From NCBI GenBank assembly GCA_008360975.2, contig CM039182.1, positions 148,680,656 through 148,744,655 of the forward strand: 64,000 nucleotides of DNA, given 5' to 3'. Of the stretch, positions 48,923 through 60,247 are shown one piece after another. The stretch comes from Lichenostomus cassidix. Its lineage: Eukaryota > Chordata > Aves > Passeriformes > Meliphagidae. Below the pieces are notes generated by a model. The model worked only from the letters and a program-made list of their open reading frames with translations, was not told where the DNA came from and ran no database searches. Position numbers and translations under genes: made by a program. Position 1 is the stretch's first letter. Each line of letters starts with the position of its first letter.

Positions 48923-50117
48923 TGTGAGCCATAGGAGAATAAAGGTTGGTGGGCAAAGAACTGCTGAAGGGTAGAAATCTTTGTCTATTGGAGCTGATGG
49001 ATTTGTTCCCAAAAGGTGAGTTATGGACCTCAACAGATAGTTTCTAGGTTTTCTGGAATATTCTGAGAATGCAGAGGGGTGGCACAAAGACAAAAGGGTG
49101 GGTGAGAAAGCATGATGGAAAGTCCTAATTTTAAACACATTTCATGCACAGCACTGCACAAACACTCACAGGAAAGCCCAGTGCAGGTCTTGCAGTGGCA
49201 AAAGTCAGCAGGCATTTCTGTATGGACTTGGACATAGCTCACTTTCTTTTCTGTGCAAGTTTCTGCCTCACTTTGTCATAAATTCCTAAGTGATCAGGCA
49301 GCAGACCTGAAAGAAATGGAAGAATTTCATGCACTTTTACATAAAATGAATAATTTACATAGTTTTACATGAGATGCATGATTGAATCATGGAATTCATC
49401 ATCAGAGGCTGTTATGTAAGACAAATGTATACAGAGACTCAAAAAGGGTTAGGACCAATTCACAGAGAAAAGAGTTTTGAAATATCAGGAGTTTTGAAAT
49501 GACTCAGATCCAATCAGCTTCTCGAGCAGGTGTAAATCTCTGATTTATACAGAGAGTAACATTAATCTATACTTGCCTTGTTTCTGGTGCTATTTCCATC
49601 AGCATCTATTACATTCTCCTCTCAGAGGCTGAAAGTTGAGCAAGAGGGACTGCTGGCTGATCCAGTGGAGCAGTTTTCACACAGTTTTATTTGCAAACGC
49701 AATCCTTGGAATTAAGAGAAAGAAGCAATTTTATGAGCAGAGGCAGCATGACAGCACTAGAAGCAATTTTGAAATGTTTTCCACTAAAAAGCTGAAAATT
49801 AAGAGCTCTGTTGTTTACTTTCTAGCAACTAAGTGTTCACATTTCAGTTGGAAACTAATTAAAGACAAAAAAAAAATCAATAGAATTTGCTGGTGAAACA
49901 GTTGTTTTCCAAAAAAAACCACACTTTGTCCCAAAATAAATAGCTTTTTCTTGCATAAAATTAGAAAACCCAAACCAAATCAAACCAAAAGAGCTCCCAC
50001 ATGCATTTTTTTCATGTAAATACCTTGATGAAATAATGAAAAATATACACTTCACACGCCTCTCTAAATGAATGTTGAGAAAGCATTCAAAATTAAATAA
50101 TCTCTTTTTCCAGGCAA
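48923..50117. other. Non-coding spacer
   Basis: No gene or repeat was recognised before the CR1 RT remnant. Confidence 0.5.
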
Positions 50118-50433
50118 CAGGGAGGTGATGAGAGACAACCAAAATGGCTTCACAAAGGACAAATTGTTTCTGAGTAATGTGTTTGCCTTCTTTAATGGAG
50201 TGGATAAGGGAAGAGCAACAGGTTTAATCTACCTCATGTGCTGTAAGGCCTTTTCCACAGTCAAACATGACTTTCTTGGCATTAAACTGGAGAGATATGG
50301 TGGTGGAAGGAGCATTGGATGGGTAAGGAATTGGCTGTGGGGCTGCTTCCAGCTCCATGGGTGTGCTGTGAAGAAAAGATGAGAGAGTTGATCTTGGAGC
50401 CTAGAGAAGAAAAGGATCCAGGGTGACCTTATT
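50118..50433 (+). pseudogene. Decayed CR1 LINE reverse transcriptase fragment joined to 3' UTR
   Basis: The frame at 50125-50382 (about 85 codons) keeps the start of the CR1 ORF2 reverse transcriptase. NGFTKDK corresponds to the family's HGFTKGKS. VDKGRATGLIYL is followed by KAF, the motif A region, then KLERYGGG and WVRNWL. The motif A acidic residues are lost (YLMCCKAFS where the family has YLD..KAFD). About four codons are missing before VDKGRA, and a stop follows VKKR. The sequence then jumps to 3'-UTR-type sequence ('gatgagagagttgatcttgg', 'agcctagagaagaaaagga'), so most of the RT, including the catalytic YADD-type region, is deleted. It is non-functional. Confidence 0.82.
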
Positions 50434-50690
50434 TCATGGAATTATGGAATAATGTTATAATGGAATCATGGAACCAGAGTCATAGAATCATGGAATCATA
50501 GAGTCATAGAATGGAATCATGGAATCATGGAATCATAGAGTCAGTAATGGAATCATGGAGTCATGGAATCATGGAATCATGGAATCATAGAGTCATAGAA
50601 TCATGGATTCATGGAATCATAGAGGCATAGAGTCATGGAATCATAGAGTCATGGAATCATGGAATCGTAGAGTCATAGAATATGCTGAGT
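50434..50690. repeat. Expanded CR1 tail: 8-bp minisatellite (GGAATCAT/AGAGTCAT)
   Basis: About 30 octamer units, mainly GGAATCAT mixed with AGAATCAT, AGAGTCAT and ATAGAATC. Frame-shifting interruptions occur near 50450-50480 and at 50541-50547. On the minus strand this is the ATGATTCC/ATGATTCT tail of the CR1 copy that follows. The tract is far longer than the 1-3 units at most other copies here. Confidence 0.93.
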
Positions 50691-51330
50691 TGGAAGGAAC
50701 CCATAATGATCAGAAAGTCCATCTCCTGGCCCTGCACAGGACAATTCCAAGAACCCTGCCATGTGCTCGACTGCATTTTCCAAACATTTGAGCTCTGTCA
50801 GGTTTGCTGCTGTGACCACTTCCCTGGAGAATGTGTTCCAGTGCCCAAACACCCTCTGGGTGAAGAACCTTTTCCTAATTTCTAAGCTAAACTTCCCCTT
50901 TGTCAGCTTCATGTCACTCCCTTGAGTCCTGTCACTGTCACCACAGAGAGATCAGCCCTTCCACTGCCCCTCGTGAGGATGCTGAAGACCTCAGTGATGT
51001 CTCCCCTCAGTCTCCTCCAGGGTGAACAGACCAAGTGTCCTCAGCCACTCCTTGTCAGGCTTCACCCCCAGACCTTCACCATCTTCATTACCCTCCTCTG
51101 GATGCTCTCAAATAGTTTTATATCTTTCTTTTATTGTGGTGCCCAAAACCACACACAATATTCAAGGTGAGGCACCCCAGCTCAGAGCAGAGCAGGACAA
51201 TCCCCTCCCTTGCCTGGATGGCAATGCTGTCCCCAATGTCCGCAGGACAGGGCTAGTTATCCCTCCTGGCTGCCAGGGCACTGCTGACTCAAATTCAACT
51301 TTCCACTGACCAGGACCATTTTCAGTGGTC
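50691..51330 (-). mobile_element. CR1 LINE 3' fragment, longest copy in the window
   Basis: Antisense over about 640 bp: 'gctgagttggaaggaaccca', 'ctggccctgcacaggacaat', 'tgagctctgtcaggtttgct', 'cctctgggtgaagaacctt', 'ttcatgtcactcccttgagt', 'cagtgatgtctcccctcagt', 'accaagtgtcctcagccact', 'tttattgtggtgcccaaaac', 'attcaaggtgaggcacccca', 'gcagagcaggacaatcccct', 'ctggctgccagggcactgct'. It therefore extends well upstream of the common truncation zone. The short frames here are read-through of the repeat. Confidence 0.93.
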
Positions 51331-53714
51331 TTTGGGGTATCTCAGGGCTTCATTTGGCTTCCAAATAGCATCTACTGACTCTGCAAAAGAGCCACTGATC
51401 ATCCCACCTACATTTTTTTAAAAATTTTTCTCTATAAGTATTATTATAGAGTTCCTCCCGCAAAAAGGAATTGACATTATTTGGGGTGTAGATGTTTTAA
51501 CTGGAAATGCCAGTAGCCTTGATAGAAAATCAGCAATTTTCATTTTCTAGGTGGATGAAAGAAAAAAAAAGAGAATAATTTTTTAACATATTTTTAACAG
51601 TTTCTAAAATCTTTAAAACTTTTTAAAATTCAGCAGCCCGAAGAAGCCATCCTAGCAGCTATTCAAGCTCAGATGCCAAAGGCATCTATTTCAATATTTA
51701 GTGCATCTCATGGTTTAGGAATTCGCTCAGGACTTTGTACTTAAGGCTGTATGAGCAAAGAAGCATAAGAAGCAGAGGCTGTGCTGGACTCCTGCTGAGA
51801 TGGAGTTTTACAGTAAGCAGAAGATGTGTAAAATTAATAGATAGCACTGAGTGGCTAAAATGGCTTGATGAAGAAGCATCACTGTGGGATCTCAGAGGCC
51901 ACACCAGCTAGAAGCATCCAAACAGCATGGTAATTAGTATCCTAAATTTTTGCATGTTTTGCACACTCACAATCAAAGTAACGTTGCAATGACAACAGCA
52001 GAAAATATTTTTTTAATCTCTAATCATGTGGTCTCACTGTCTGGTCCTCCCTCTTTCTACACTGATATTCAGCTTTAATATATCCATGATTTAACATGCC
52101 TCAACATACCAATTCCTGGAAAATATTTTTCAAAGAGAGGCAATTTTCACATCTCAAAGCCTGCTGAAATCTGAATCTGTACCTCTCTGCAGAATGCCAG
52201 GCTCACTCCAAGATGAATCAATGTTATTCCTAGACATGGACAAACATGGGAAACATGCATAAACAGGCTGTGCCTAGAGCAGAGAAGCTGTTGAAGCTTA
52301 TTTTCTACTTGATTTGGGTCCTAAATTCTTGGCTACCTAATAAAACGTAAGGGCTGATTAAATCTTTTTCTGATGTTTGGGATTTTTATGAAATCCCTGT
52401 ATGGATTCTCTAATAAAGAATGGAAAGATATTGCATCTTTCTCTGAACAGGGGCACTGATAGGCTCTCTCTTCTCTCTTGTCACCTTTTCCCATGATTTT
52501 TGAATCTTTGTGATTTTGGGCCCTCTGTCAAATAAATCTGGTCAAAGTTGAGAATCATGGAAGTAAATTGGTCAGGAAGACTGAAAGAGCAGAATTAAGA
52601 ATACTTTTCTAGATTTATTTTTGGAATTTCCTGATTTGTGGCTGGGCTGTCTAACTTTGGAAAAAAAAAAATCATTTCTTCATGGAGTGGATACATGAGT
52701 TGATGCATGAGACCCAGCAAGAGTCAGACATGGAAGAGGAATAGAGAGAGCTGGATTCCTTTGTGATAAATCCACATGGTTCCATTAAAATCAATAGTCT
52801 GGGAGCTTCTAGCTGTGAAACCTTAATATAACCACTAACACCCACATGCCCAACCATCTGACAAAACCAAGGAACAATCCTTCTTTAAGATTTTGGTGCA
52901 TTCCTAGCTCACTTTAAGAAATAAAAGAAGATGTCTAAGTTGGTTGTGATCTCTGTCAGGCATCTCCAGAGGATAATTTAGATCAGCTGCACTAAAACAC
53001 CTGCTGGAGGTGCTTGTCTTTCTCCTCTGAGTATTTGGGAAACCCAGGTAACTAATTTAGGCTAGGCACATCAAAATTAGCTGTCCAAAGTTAGGTGAGA
53101 TAATTCTCTCCTAAAACAGTCACTGTTGTATAACAAGCCACCTTATTATGCACAAGAATGTGGATCCTTCAGGGCAAGAAATTCAATACAGGTGCTAAGA
53201 ACAACAATTTATCAGCCTGTTATCTGTGACTTAGAAGGAGTGAACGTTGCTATTTGTGTCTGAGTTGCCCTGAAGAAAAATTTTATAAGCAATTTATTTT
53301 GTACAGGCAGAAGTGGTGTCCTGGCACAGCTTGAGGGGATGACAAGGGTTGTAATATATAAATAATACAATCTATAAAGATGAAATATTTAAAGGGATTA
53401 AAAATGCAATAAAAGTCCAGAAATAGCCATTTTTCGGGCATGGGAAGGGAATTTTGCATTCACCTTTTTTATACAGACAGATTAAATGTGAAGCCTGATT
53501 CACCACCCAATTACTGAGGTTTCAGTCCCCTGTTGAGTGGAATCCTTCAGCACGTGGTGAATTAAGAACAGGAGTGACACTACTGATGGAAAGAGGCTCT
53601 TGTGTCCTTTTACTAAATCTGACCTTGCAGCAAGACAGGTCTAAAAAGCTGTTCAAGATGTCCTGCAGTCTAGCCTGTTGGTCAGCCTGTGGACTCTGAG
53701 TTCTGTGAATTTTT

Positions 53715-53770
53715 TTATTAGAAAAATTCTAATAAATTAAAAAAAATTCTAATAAAAAATTCTAATAAAT
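53715..53770. repeat. AT-rich tandem repeat, ATTCTAATAAA units
   Basis: Three copies of a TTCTAATAAA-type unit separated by A-rich spacers, preceded by a TTTATTAGAA sequence in the opposite orientation. Confidence 0.75.
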
Positions 53771-53771
53771 C

Positions 53772-53808
53772 TTTCAGATCACTTTTTTAATTAGAAGGTG
53801 ATCTGAAA
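53772..53808. repeat. Perfect 11-bp inverted repeat, 15-nt loop
   Basis: Arms TTTCAGATCAC (53772-53782) and GTGATCTGAAA (53798-53808) are exact reverse complements. No gene lies next to it, so a terminator role is not implied. Confidence 0.9.
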
Positions 53809-54177
53809 ATCAAAAACAAGTAGTTTAAACACTGGTGCAGATCCTCCTGTGTGCTAGGAAACAGGAAACAGACTGAAGGGAGAAGATTTAAAAGTAATTA
53901 ATGAACTTTCAGTAATAGACACATCTTTAATTGAGTGGTTTAATAGAACACTTTGGCAAGACAGCGTAAAGCAAACACTTTTTCATTTCCCAGAAAATGT
54001 AATCTTCCATAGGCATCACTGAACTGTTCCACCTCTCAAAATGATCTCATAACTTTTATGTAGAAAGTCAGTTTATCAAAATCACCATGATCAAGATTCA
54101 ACCATCTTATAGACAGCATTCCCTGCTCCTTATGCATCCTCAAAAGCTGAGAGATTTCATTTGGGTTTTCATTTCCA

Positions 54178-54605
54178 CCTAAATTTTTGCTCTCACATCT
54201 TTTCTTTTGATTCTCCTGATTTCTAGCAAAACCAATTCCATCTCTTTCAATGTTCCCTTAAAGGCCATGTCTTGCAGACCTCTGATCACTCCTGGTGCTG
54301 CCTTCTGGCCCTTCTCCAGCTGATTTACATTTTTATTGGAATTCAGTGCCCAGAAATGAATGCAGATGCTCACCTGATGTCTTTTTAGTGCTAAGGGGAA
54401 TGGAAGGCCCAGCTCTGATGTCCTTCCTTCCTCTTGATGCTGATTCCTGCTTAGCTCTTGATCCACTCCAATCCCCCAATCCTTTGCTGACAAACTGATG
54501 CCCAGAGTGTCACTTCTTTGGATATTCCTAAATTCCAAAACAGTGGGAATTATTCTCTCTGTCACCATCAGCTCAAGAGCAGACAGAATCCAACATCTGG
54601 TATAA
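54178..54605 (-). mobile_element. Old, diverged CR1-like LINE fragment
   Basis: Antisense CR1-style phrases appear in the usual order but with many changes: 'ttctggcccttctccagct', 'attcagtgcccagaaatgaa', 'tgcagatgctcacctgatgt', 'cttgatccactccaatccc', 'tgatgcccagagtgtcac'. The 129-codon minus-strand frame at 54179-54568 lies wholly inside and is unlikely to be a gene. An alternative is an unrelated repeat sharing these words by chance. Confidence 0.45.
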
Positions 54606-57209
54606 AGTGCTTGTTGTCTCAGTGGTCATCCTGGAAATTCCCACCTAGCTTAAATGCCCAATGCCATGCCTTCTCATGACAAGTATTGTAGGTGGGAAGG
54701 TTGATTCACTTCCTGGAGCAGTCTGTGTTCATCAGTTTCAAGGCATCCAGATGTCCAAAACTAGACCAAAAGACCAGAGACTTCATGCTTTGATGATTCA
54801 GGCAAGGTCAGAGTCCAAACTCAACTGGATCATTTTATTCTTGTCTGATCGAATCACGTCCTTTCTTTCTTGCACTGGTTCACCCAAGGTGATTTTGAAT
54901 TCTAATATTGGTCTCTAAAGTATTTCCACCCTGATCTTAGGAATTATGTTCCATTTTTAACCAGCCAACAGAAGAAATACACAACGTTACTGACAGACCC
55001 AGCAGAGGACTACAACATCGAACCTTTCATTTTGATAAAAAATCACTGCTACCTCTTTCCACTCTGCAGCAGTTTCATCAGGGCTTCTGAAGGGAACATT
55101 TCTCTGAGCTGATCAGACAAGAAATAAAAGTTGACTGCCCAGCATATACCCTAGAAATGCCTTTGCTCTCTCCTCCCTCTGTCTCCTTGCAGCTAACCCC
55201 TGTGGCACAGGGGAAGCTGCATATCATAAACACAGTGCCCTGGATTTAAGCCCTCCATAAACAACGATATTCCTTTAGAAGGGAAAATAATAGCCTTGGC
55301 ACTGTCAAACATATGTATTTTAAACCAGTCACATGGAAATAAATCTCATTTTATCAGCACTGGAGTCTTCTCCTGTGGTATTTAATCATGGCCCCCATGG
55401 CAGCTCTGCCATAGGAAGGGCTGCAGAGCTGGGCTCAGAGATGGCAGTCACAGGCTGGTGCTGTTCTATTATTCATTTTCAGGCAGTCAGTAAATTACAG
55501 AGCAGAGATAGGAGCCCCACTTTATAAAGCAATAACAGCCTGGATTTTAGCAGAGAACAAGTCACTTTGTCTGGATTTCAGGCAATAAATCAAGACCCAG
55601 TTGTTCTGCGATTATTTATAATAGTTTATGGATATTGCCAAATAATTCAAAACTGTGATTAATGCAAGCCACTCCAGAAGCTCCACATCGTGCCAAAGCA
55701 AATTATCAAGGGTCTGTTTGAGTAGGAAAAGATGATGTAGGAGAGGTATTCATACCCTATTTCTTCTTCCTAAGGTAGTCTATCAATCTTAAATATCCAA
55801 GTTTCCTTGCATGTTTCTTTTTCTGAGGCTACTCAATCCTACAGCCTTGAAAAGATGGGAATTCTAGTGAAGAACCTACTGAACATGTGGCTTTAAGGAC
55901 TTAATTTTGTTCGACTTTGCTTTTATTTCTGCTCTTGGGGGGAAACATTTCTCTTGCTTTCAGTGGCACATAAGAGGTCTCCATGTTTCCCTCAGACTTT
56001 CTCAAGTATTTTTGCAAGTGTCATAATTCCAGCTATTCTCTTCTAGAAGAATTTTCAGTTGTGGAGAGAAGTGCAAAATTTATTCCAAAGTCCAAACACA
56101 CACATGCTCAGAGTGATGAAAAGCTTGTAGAAATCACGGGCAATCAGTCTTGCTCCAGCTGACAGCAATACCTGGCTGAGAAAATCCATATATGATGGAA
56201 GAACAACCCTTTATTTATTGCCTGAAACTTGCAGATCCAGGATAAATTTTAGCAAAGTAGTACCTGGTCCTTCTTCTGTCAAAATGTTCAGAGATTTCTG
56301 CTTGGATATATTTTATACTCAGTTCCTGTTTATCCACTGAATTTTTTCACTTCCCAGTTCACCTCAAAATGTCTTCAGTGTTCAGATATGCACAGACTTT
56401 TATCTACAGGAAATATTACTTTAAAGACACTTTCCGAAGTAGAAAATTGACTTTTTTTTGGTGAATATTTCTAATAGGGAGTGCTCTCAGGATTAAGGCT
56501 TGTGCACTGACTGAAAATGCAGTAATTACAGCCAGTCAGTAATTCCTTTCCCTTCCCTCCGTTCTTCCTCCCTCCTGATTCATGAATCAGAATAGAAAAT
56601 TCCTTGAATTAAAAATTTCCCATGTAAAAGAATAATTCTGTTAATTTAGTGAGTGTTTTTATGATCCCCCCATGCTGCTGGAAAAGTGGAAGAGAACCCA
56701 AATAGAAAAAGAAGGAATTCAGGCATACCCTGATGCATAGATCTTCCTCATTATCAGGAAGTGTCAGCTCAAACATGTAACTTGAACAATTTGAAAAGTT
56801 TCTCATTATTTTTGTCCCTGTTTTGGTGAATTTCTAAACAAAGCAGCCTCAATGCACTGTTCTGCAGGAGGGATTGTGAATCTTCCTTGGACTCTGCAGG
56901 AGGAAGTAAACAGCTGGATGACAAGGGATGATTTTCCTCCTGTAATTTGGAACATCCTGGAGAACAAACTGTCAGGATACAGGGTGCCCAGACAGGCTCC
57001 AGAAAATCCTGGTTTCTTAGACATTGCAGTCACTTCACTATTTAAGGTACATAAATAAACAAGACATGTATTTCAAGTCCATGAAAATAGTTTATTCAGA
57101 AACTTTGCCACTATGAATCAGAACTAGATCAAGTATCTATCTCATGTGACACCTCCTCCATTCAGCTGCTGAAATATTGTAGCAGGGGGTTAAAAAAACA
57201 GGGTTTTTC

Positions 57210-57420
57210 TTTGTGAGTTATAGATATGTGTATATATATTAGATATTTTATAATTTTGTATATTTATTATATATAAAAAGTCTATGTATTACATGTCAGT
57301 ATACATACACATTAAAACATTTTGTATGTGATATAATTATATATCATGTATTATACAATAAAAATGTATTTTATTTCAGAGTATTTACATTACAGATATA
57401 TATTTAAAGAGTCATAGCAT
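57210..57420. repeat. AT-rich low-complexity stretch
   Basis: Dominated by ATATAT and TATTTA words with few G or C bases. No ordered repeat unit was seen. Confidence 0.7.
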
Positions 57421-58452
57421 ATTTTTCTTAGTTTATTAGTTTATTAGAATCTGCAAGTTTTCCCTTGGGGCATTTTACATTTTTGTTTATTTAGGTAGAT
57501 ATGAAAATAAATATTATTAATACTGAGCTGAAATTCCAGCATGCATTATTCTTCCAAACAGGCTAAATACAATCATCATGCAGGGAAGCCCATGGCACCA
57601 AATCCTCAAAACAGATTCGAAGCCTTTAGCAAGAGTAATTAGAGTTGTTCCACATTTCCCAGCTAATGGCTTAATTGAGTGCCTGGAACATGTGATGCTT
57701 ACAGGAAAAAATCATCATTCTTGTAAGAGACTTTTCCATCCAACTCTTTCTGTCATTTTGTGTGTTCTCTTGGGCATGGAAGTGAAAGTTGCCGGTTTTT
57801 GTCTTACAGAAATCTTTGCCACATTTAGGCAATGGATTCTATTTATGGATTCTGTTTCTGTTGCCACTGTGTACAAGTTATTAGCATTGCAGCATTCCTA
57901 AAATTACAGATATCAAATAAAATCACTGGTCTACCCTTACTAATGGCACAGAATAATTCTGACGTGGGAGGGAATTGGCATTTGCTCCTTCTAATTTCAT
58001 ATACATGGTTCACATGGTTTCTTTTGAGCAAGCTGGAGCTGCAGTAGCAGGAGTTTGCCTGTTTGCCTTCCTCTGAACATCTAAGCTACATCTATATAAA
58101 AAGATAATTGTCCCAGAAGAGACAATTTTTCAGCATAGATTATTTCATTGACTCCCAAGAAGATTTAGGCACTCAAATCAATCCTTTTCTCAATTTTTAA
58201 ATGTTCTTCATTTTCTACCTCCTTTTTTTTTTTCCTTTCACCCTCTATTAAATGAAAAGAGGAAGTCTATTTCAACAGGTTTGAAATTGTCTGATAGAAC
58301 AATTTCCCATTTGAAAATGACAATACAACAAAATGTGTATGGAACTGTAACCACTATAGCTATTTTGTAGAGGTTATTACCCACACACCTTGTAACAGGA
58401 TTGTTGCTTTGACTATAATAGAGGTGCCTTGGACCCTGACCTAATATTAGTC

Positions 58453-58468
58453 AAAAAAAAAAAAAAAA
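58453..58468. repeat. poly-A tract (16 A)
   Basis: An uninterrupted A run with no retroposon body recognised upstream. Confidence 0.85.
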
Positions 58469-60021
58469 GGGCCTGCTTTTCCTTGTGGATTGGAACAGAT
58501 GACCTCATGAGATTTCTGTAACCTGGGTTAATATAGCTATATCCAAGTTTTATGCTGCTACAATAAGAAAGCAGTTAAAATATTGGAATAGTTTTCTCTG
58601 GAGTCACAGGGTTTTGATTTTTCAACAGATTACTTGCTTGAAACTAAATTTGAAAATGCCTTAATCCTTGTGGTACTCAAAATCCATATTGAATAGTTTT
58701 AATAGACAAACCTAGTCGTCTTTTATTCTTTCTGAGTATCATTCCTGGCATAAATAGACAGATGTCATTTAGCTCTAAAGGATTTAGGATATGGTTTATC
58801 ATGACCTTTAGTACATTCACAAGGAGAAAACACATAATGTTAGACTGTGCTTTAACCTAATAGAAAGCAGCAAAAGCCAGTGCACTGAATGGACATCAAC
58901 AACAAAAAAACTGAAGCTGTACCAGGTAAATAGAACCAAAATGTATTATACTGGTTTTCAATAATATTCATAAGTATAACTTCCACGGGCTGTGGATTTC
59001 AGCACCATTCTGTGCCCTTAAACACAGATTGTATGTCTTTCTGTTTAAAAATATATCTCCCACCTTAAACCCATACCAGTGGGTTATACTCCAGAACTAT
59101 AATATTTTATTTTTTTATGTATAGTACTTTTTGCTGTATGATGTACCAGACTGTGGCTCCTTATGATTATGGTCTCTGTTACCTCAGCAAAGTGCTCTCT
59201 CCTTGAGACATAAATACCTATTTGCTCAAATACATGGCCACCATCCATCTACCTGAAAAAAAGTTCATGCAAAAAGAAGAACACTTAGGGTTTTTCTGAG
59301 CCATTTCTCCCACAGCAACTTGCCTCTTTTTATAGCTTTTCTTCTGCTCCAAGTTATTGTTATTCTCACGCCGTCCCGTATTTCACACCACAACGTTTAT
59401 TGGCAGCAGTGTGAGATGTTCCAGGCAGCAAAGGAATCCACAATTTACTGACTCCCTTTCCCTCCAGTGAGCATTAAAAGATGTTCCAGTCGATCTCCTG
59501 GAGCACCTTGGTGGCCTTCAGGCTGACCTGAGTGGCAGCTTGTCCTGTGGGTTACCTGAGGTTTGGGCTAAAGTGCTGAATTGAGCTTGTCCAAAACTCA
59601 TAACTCTCTGTGCTTGTCTGATACTTCTAATTTATGTATGCTCTGCACAGATTGTGTCCCCACTTAGGAAGAACTCTGACTTTAATCCTGAGTACCATCC
59701 TCAAACTATCAGGTCGTTTGCCTATTTACATAAATTCTCAGGCAGCCCCTGAAATCCAAATCACTCGGGACTCTGTTGATGCTTTCAACCTTCTGATTTT
59801 GCAGATGGTTTCCCTCAGGAGCACTTGGTAGAAATGGGTTCAGAAAGGCTGGCGTGTCCTGGATAATTTAGGGGCTGGTGAGCCTGTGTGAGTGATGAGG
59901 AGATGAAGTGTCAGTGCCTCAGTCAAGGCCAGAAAGCAGTCCAGGTCACCATGCTCAGAGCAGAGCTGAAGTGTCTCCTGGACTCTCTTGGTTCCATCAA
60001 AACTTGTTATTGAAAAAACCC

Positions 60022-60247
60022 ATGAAGGTGATTAGAGGGATGGAACACTTCTCCCCATAAGGAAAAGCTGGGAGAATTGGGATTTTTCATCCCACAGAAG
60101 AAAAGTGTCCAAGGCCAGCTTGGACAGAGCTTGGAGCAACCTTGGGTAGTGGAAGGTGTCCCTGCCCATGGCAAGGGGTGAAATGAGATGATCTTTAAAG
60201 TCCTTTGCGGCCCAAACCATTCTGGGATTCTATGATTCCATGAATCC
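60022..60247 (+). mobile_element. CR1 LINE 3' end fragment with internal deletion
   Basis: Sense: 'gaaggtgattagagggatgg', 'aggaaaagctgggagaattg', then a jump at about 60100 straight to 'agtgtccaaggccagcttgg', 'gcttggagcaaccttgggta', 'gatgatctttaaagtccttt', 'cccaaaccattctgggattc', 'tatgattccatgaatcc'. About 250 bp of the standard 3' UTR between the two parts are missing. Confidence 0.9.

Larger units (their letters stand above)
51331..54177. other. Repeat-poor non-coding block
   Basis: No gene was recognised. It holds a tandem ATTCTAATAAA-type repeat followed by an 11-bp hairpin at about 53715-53808 (listed separately). The rest is AT-rich and single-copy. Confidence 0.45.
54606..60021. other. 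Longest repeat-poor block (5.4 kb), possible regulatory DNA
   Basis: No gene or transposon was recognised, apart from a very AT-rich stretch at about 57210-57420 and an A run at 58453-58468. The part at about 55200-55690 has the texture of conserved non-coding DNA: balanced composition, many TAAT/ATTA and TTTATAAAG words, and the small palindrome ATGGCAG-ct-CTGCCAT at 55397-55412. The frame at 57578-57901 (107 codons) has no recognisable domain. Confidence 0.4.

Noticed and set aside
50434..50690. Octamer array considered as a CRISPR-like or satellite array
   Set aside because: The units are 8 bp with no unique spacers, and the tract joins a CR1 3' end. It is an expanded LINE tail in an animal genome.
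54179..54568. 129-codon minus-strand frame with a charged, helical look
   Set aside because: It lies inside a diverged CR1-like fragment; a repeat origin is more likely than a gene.
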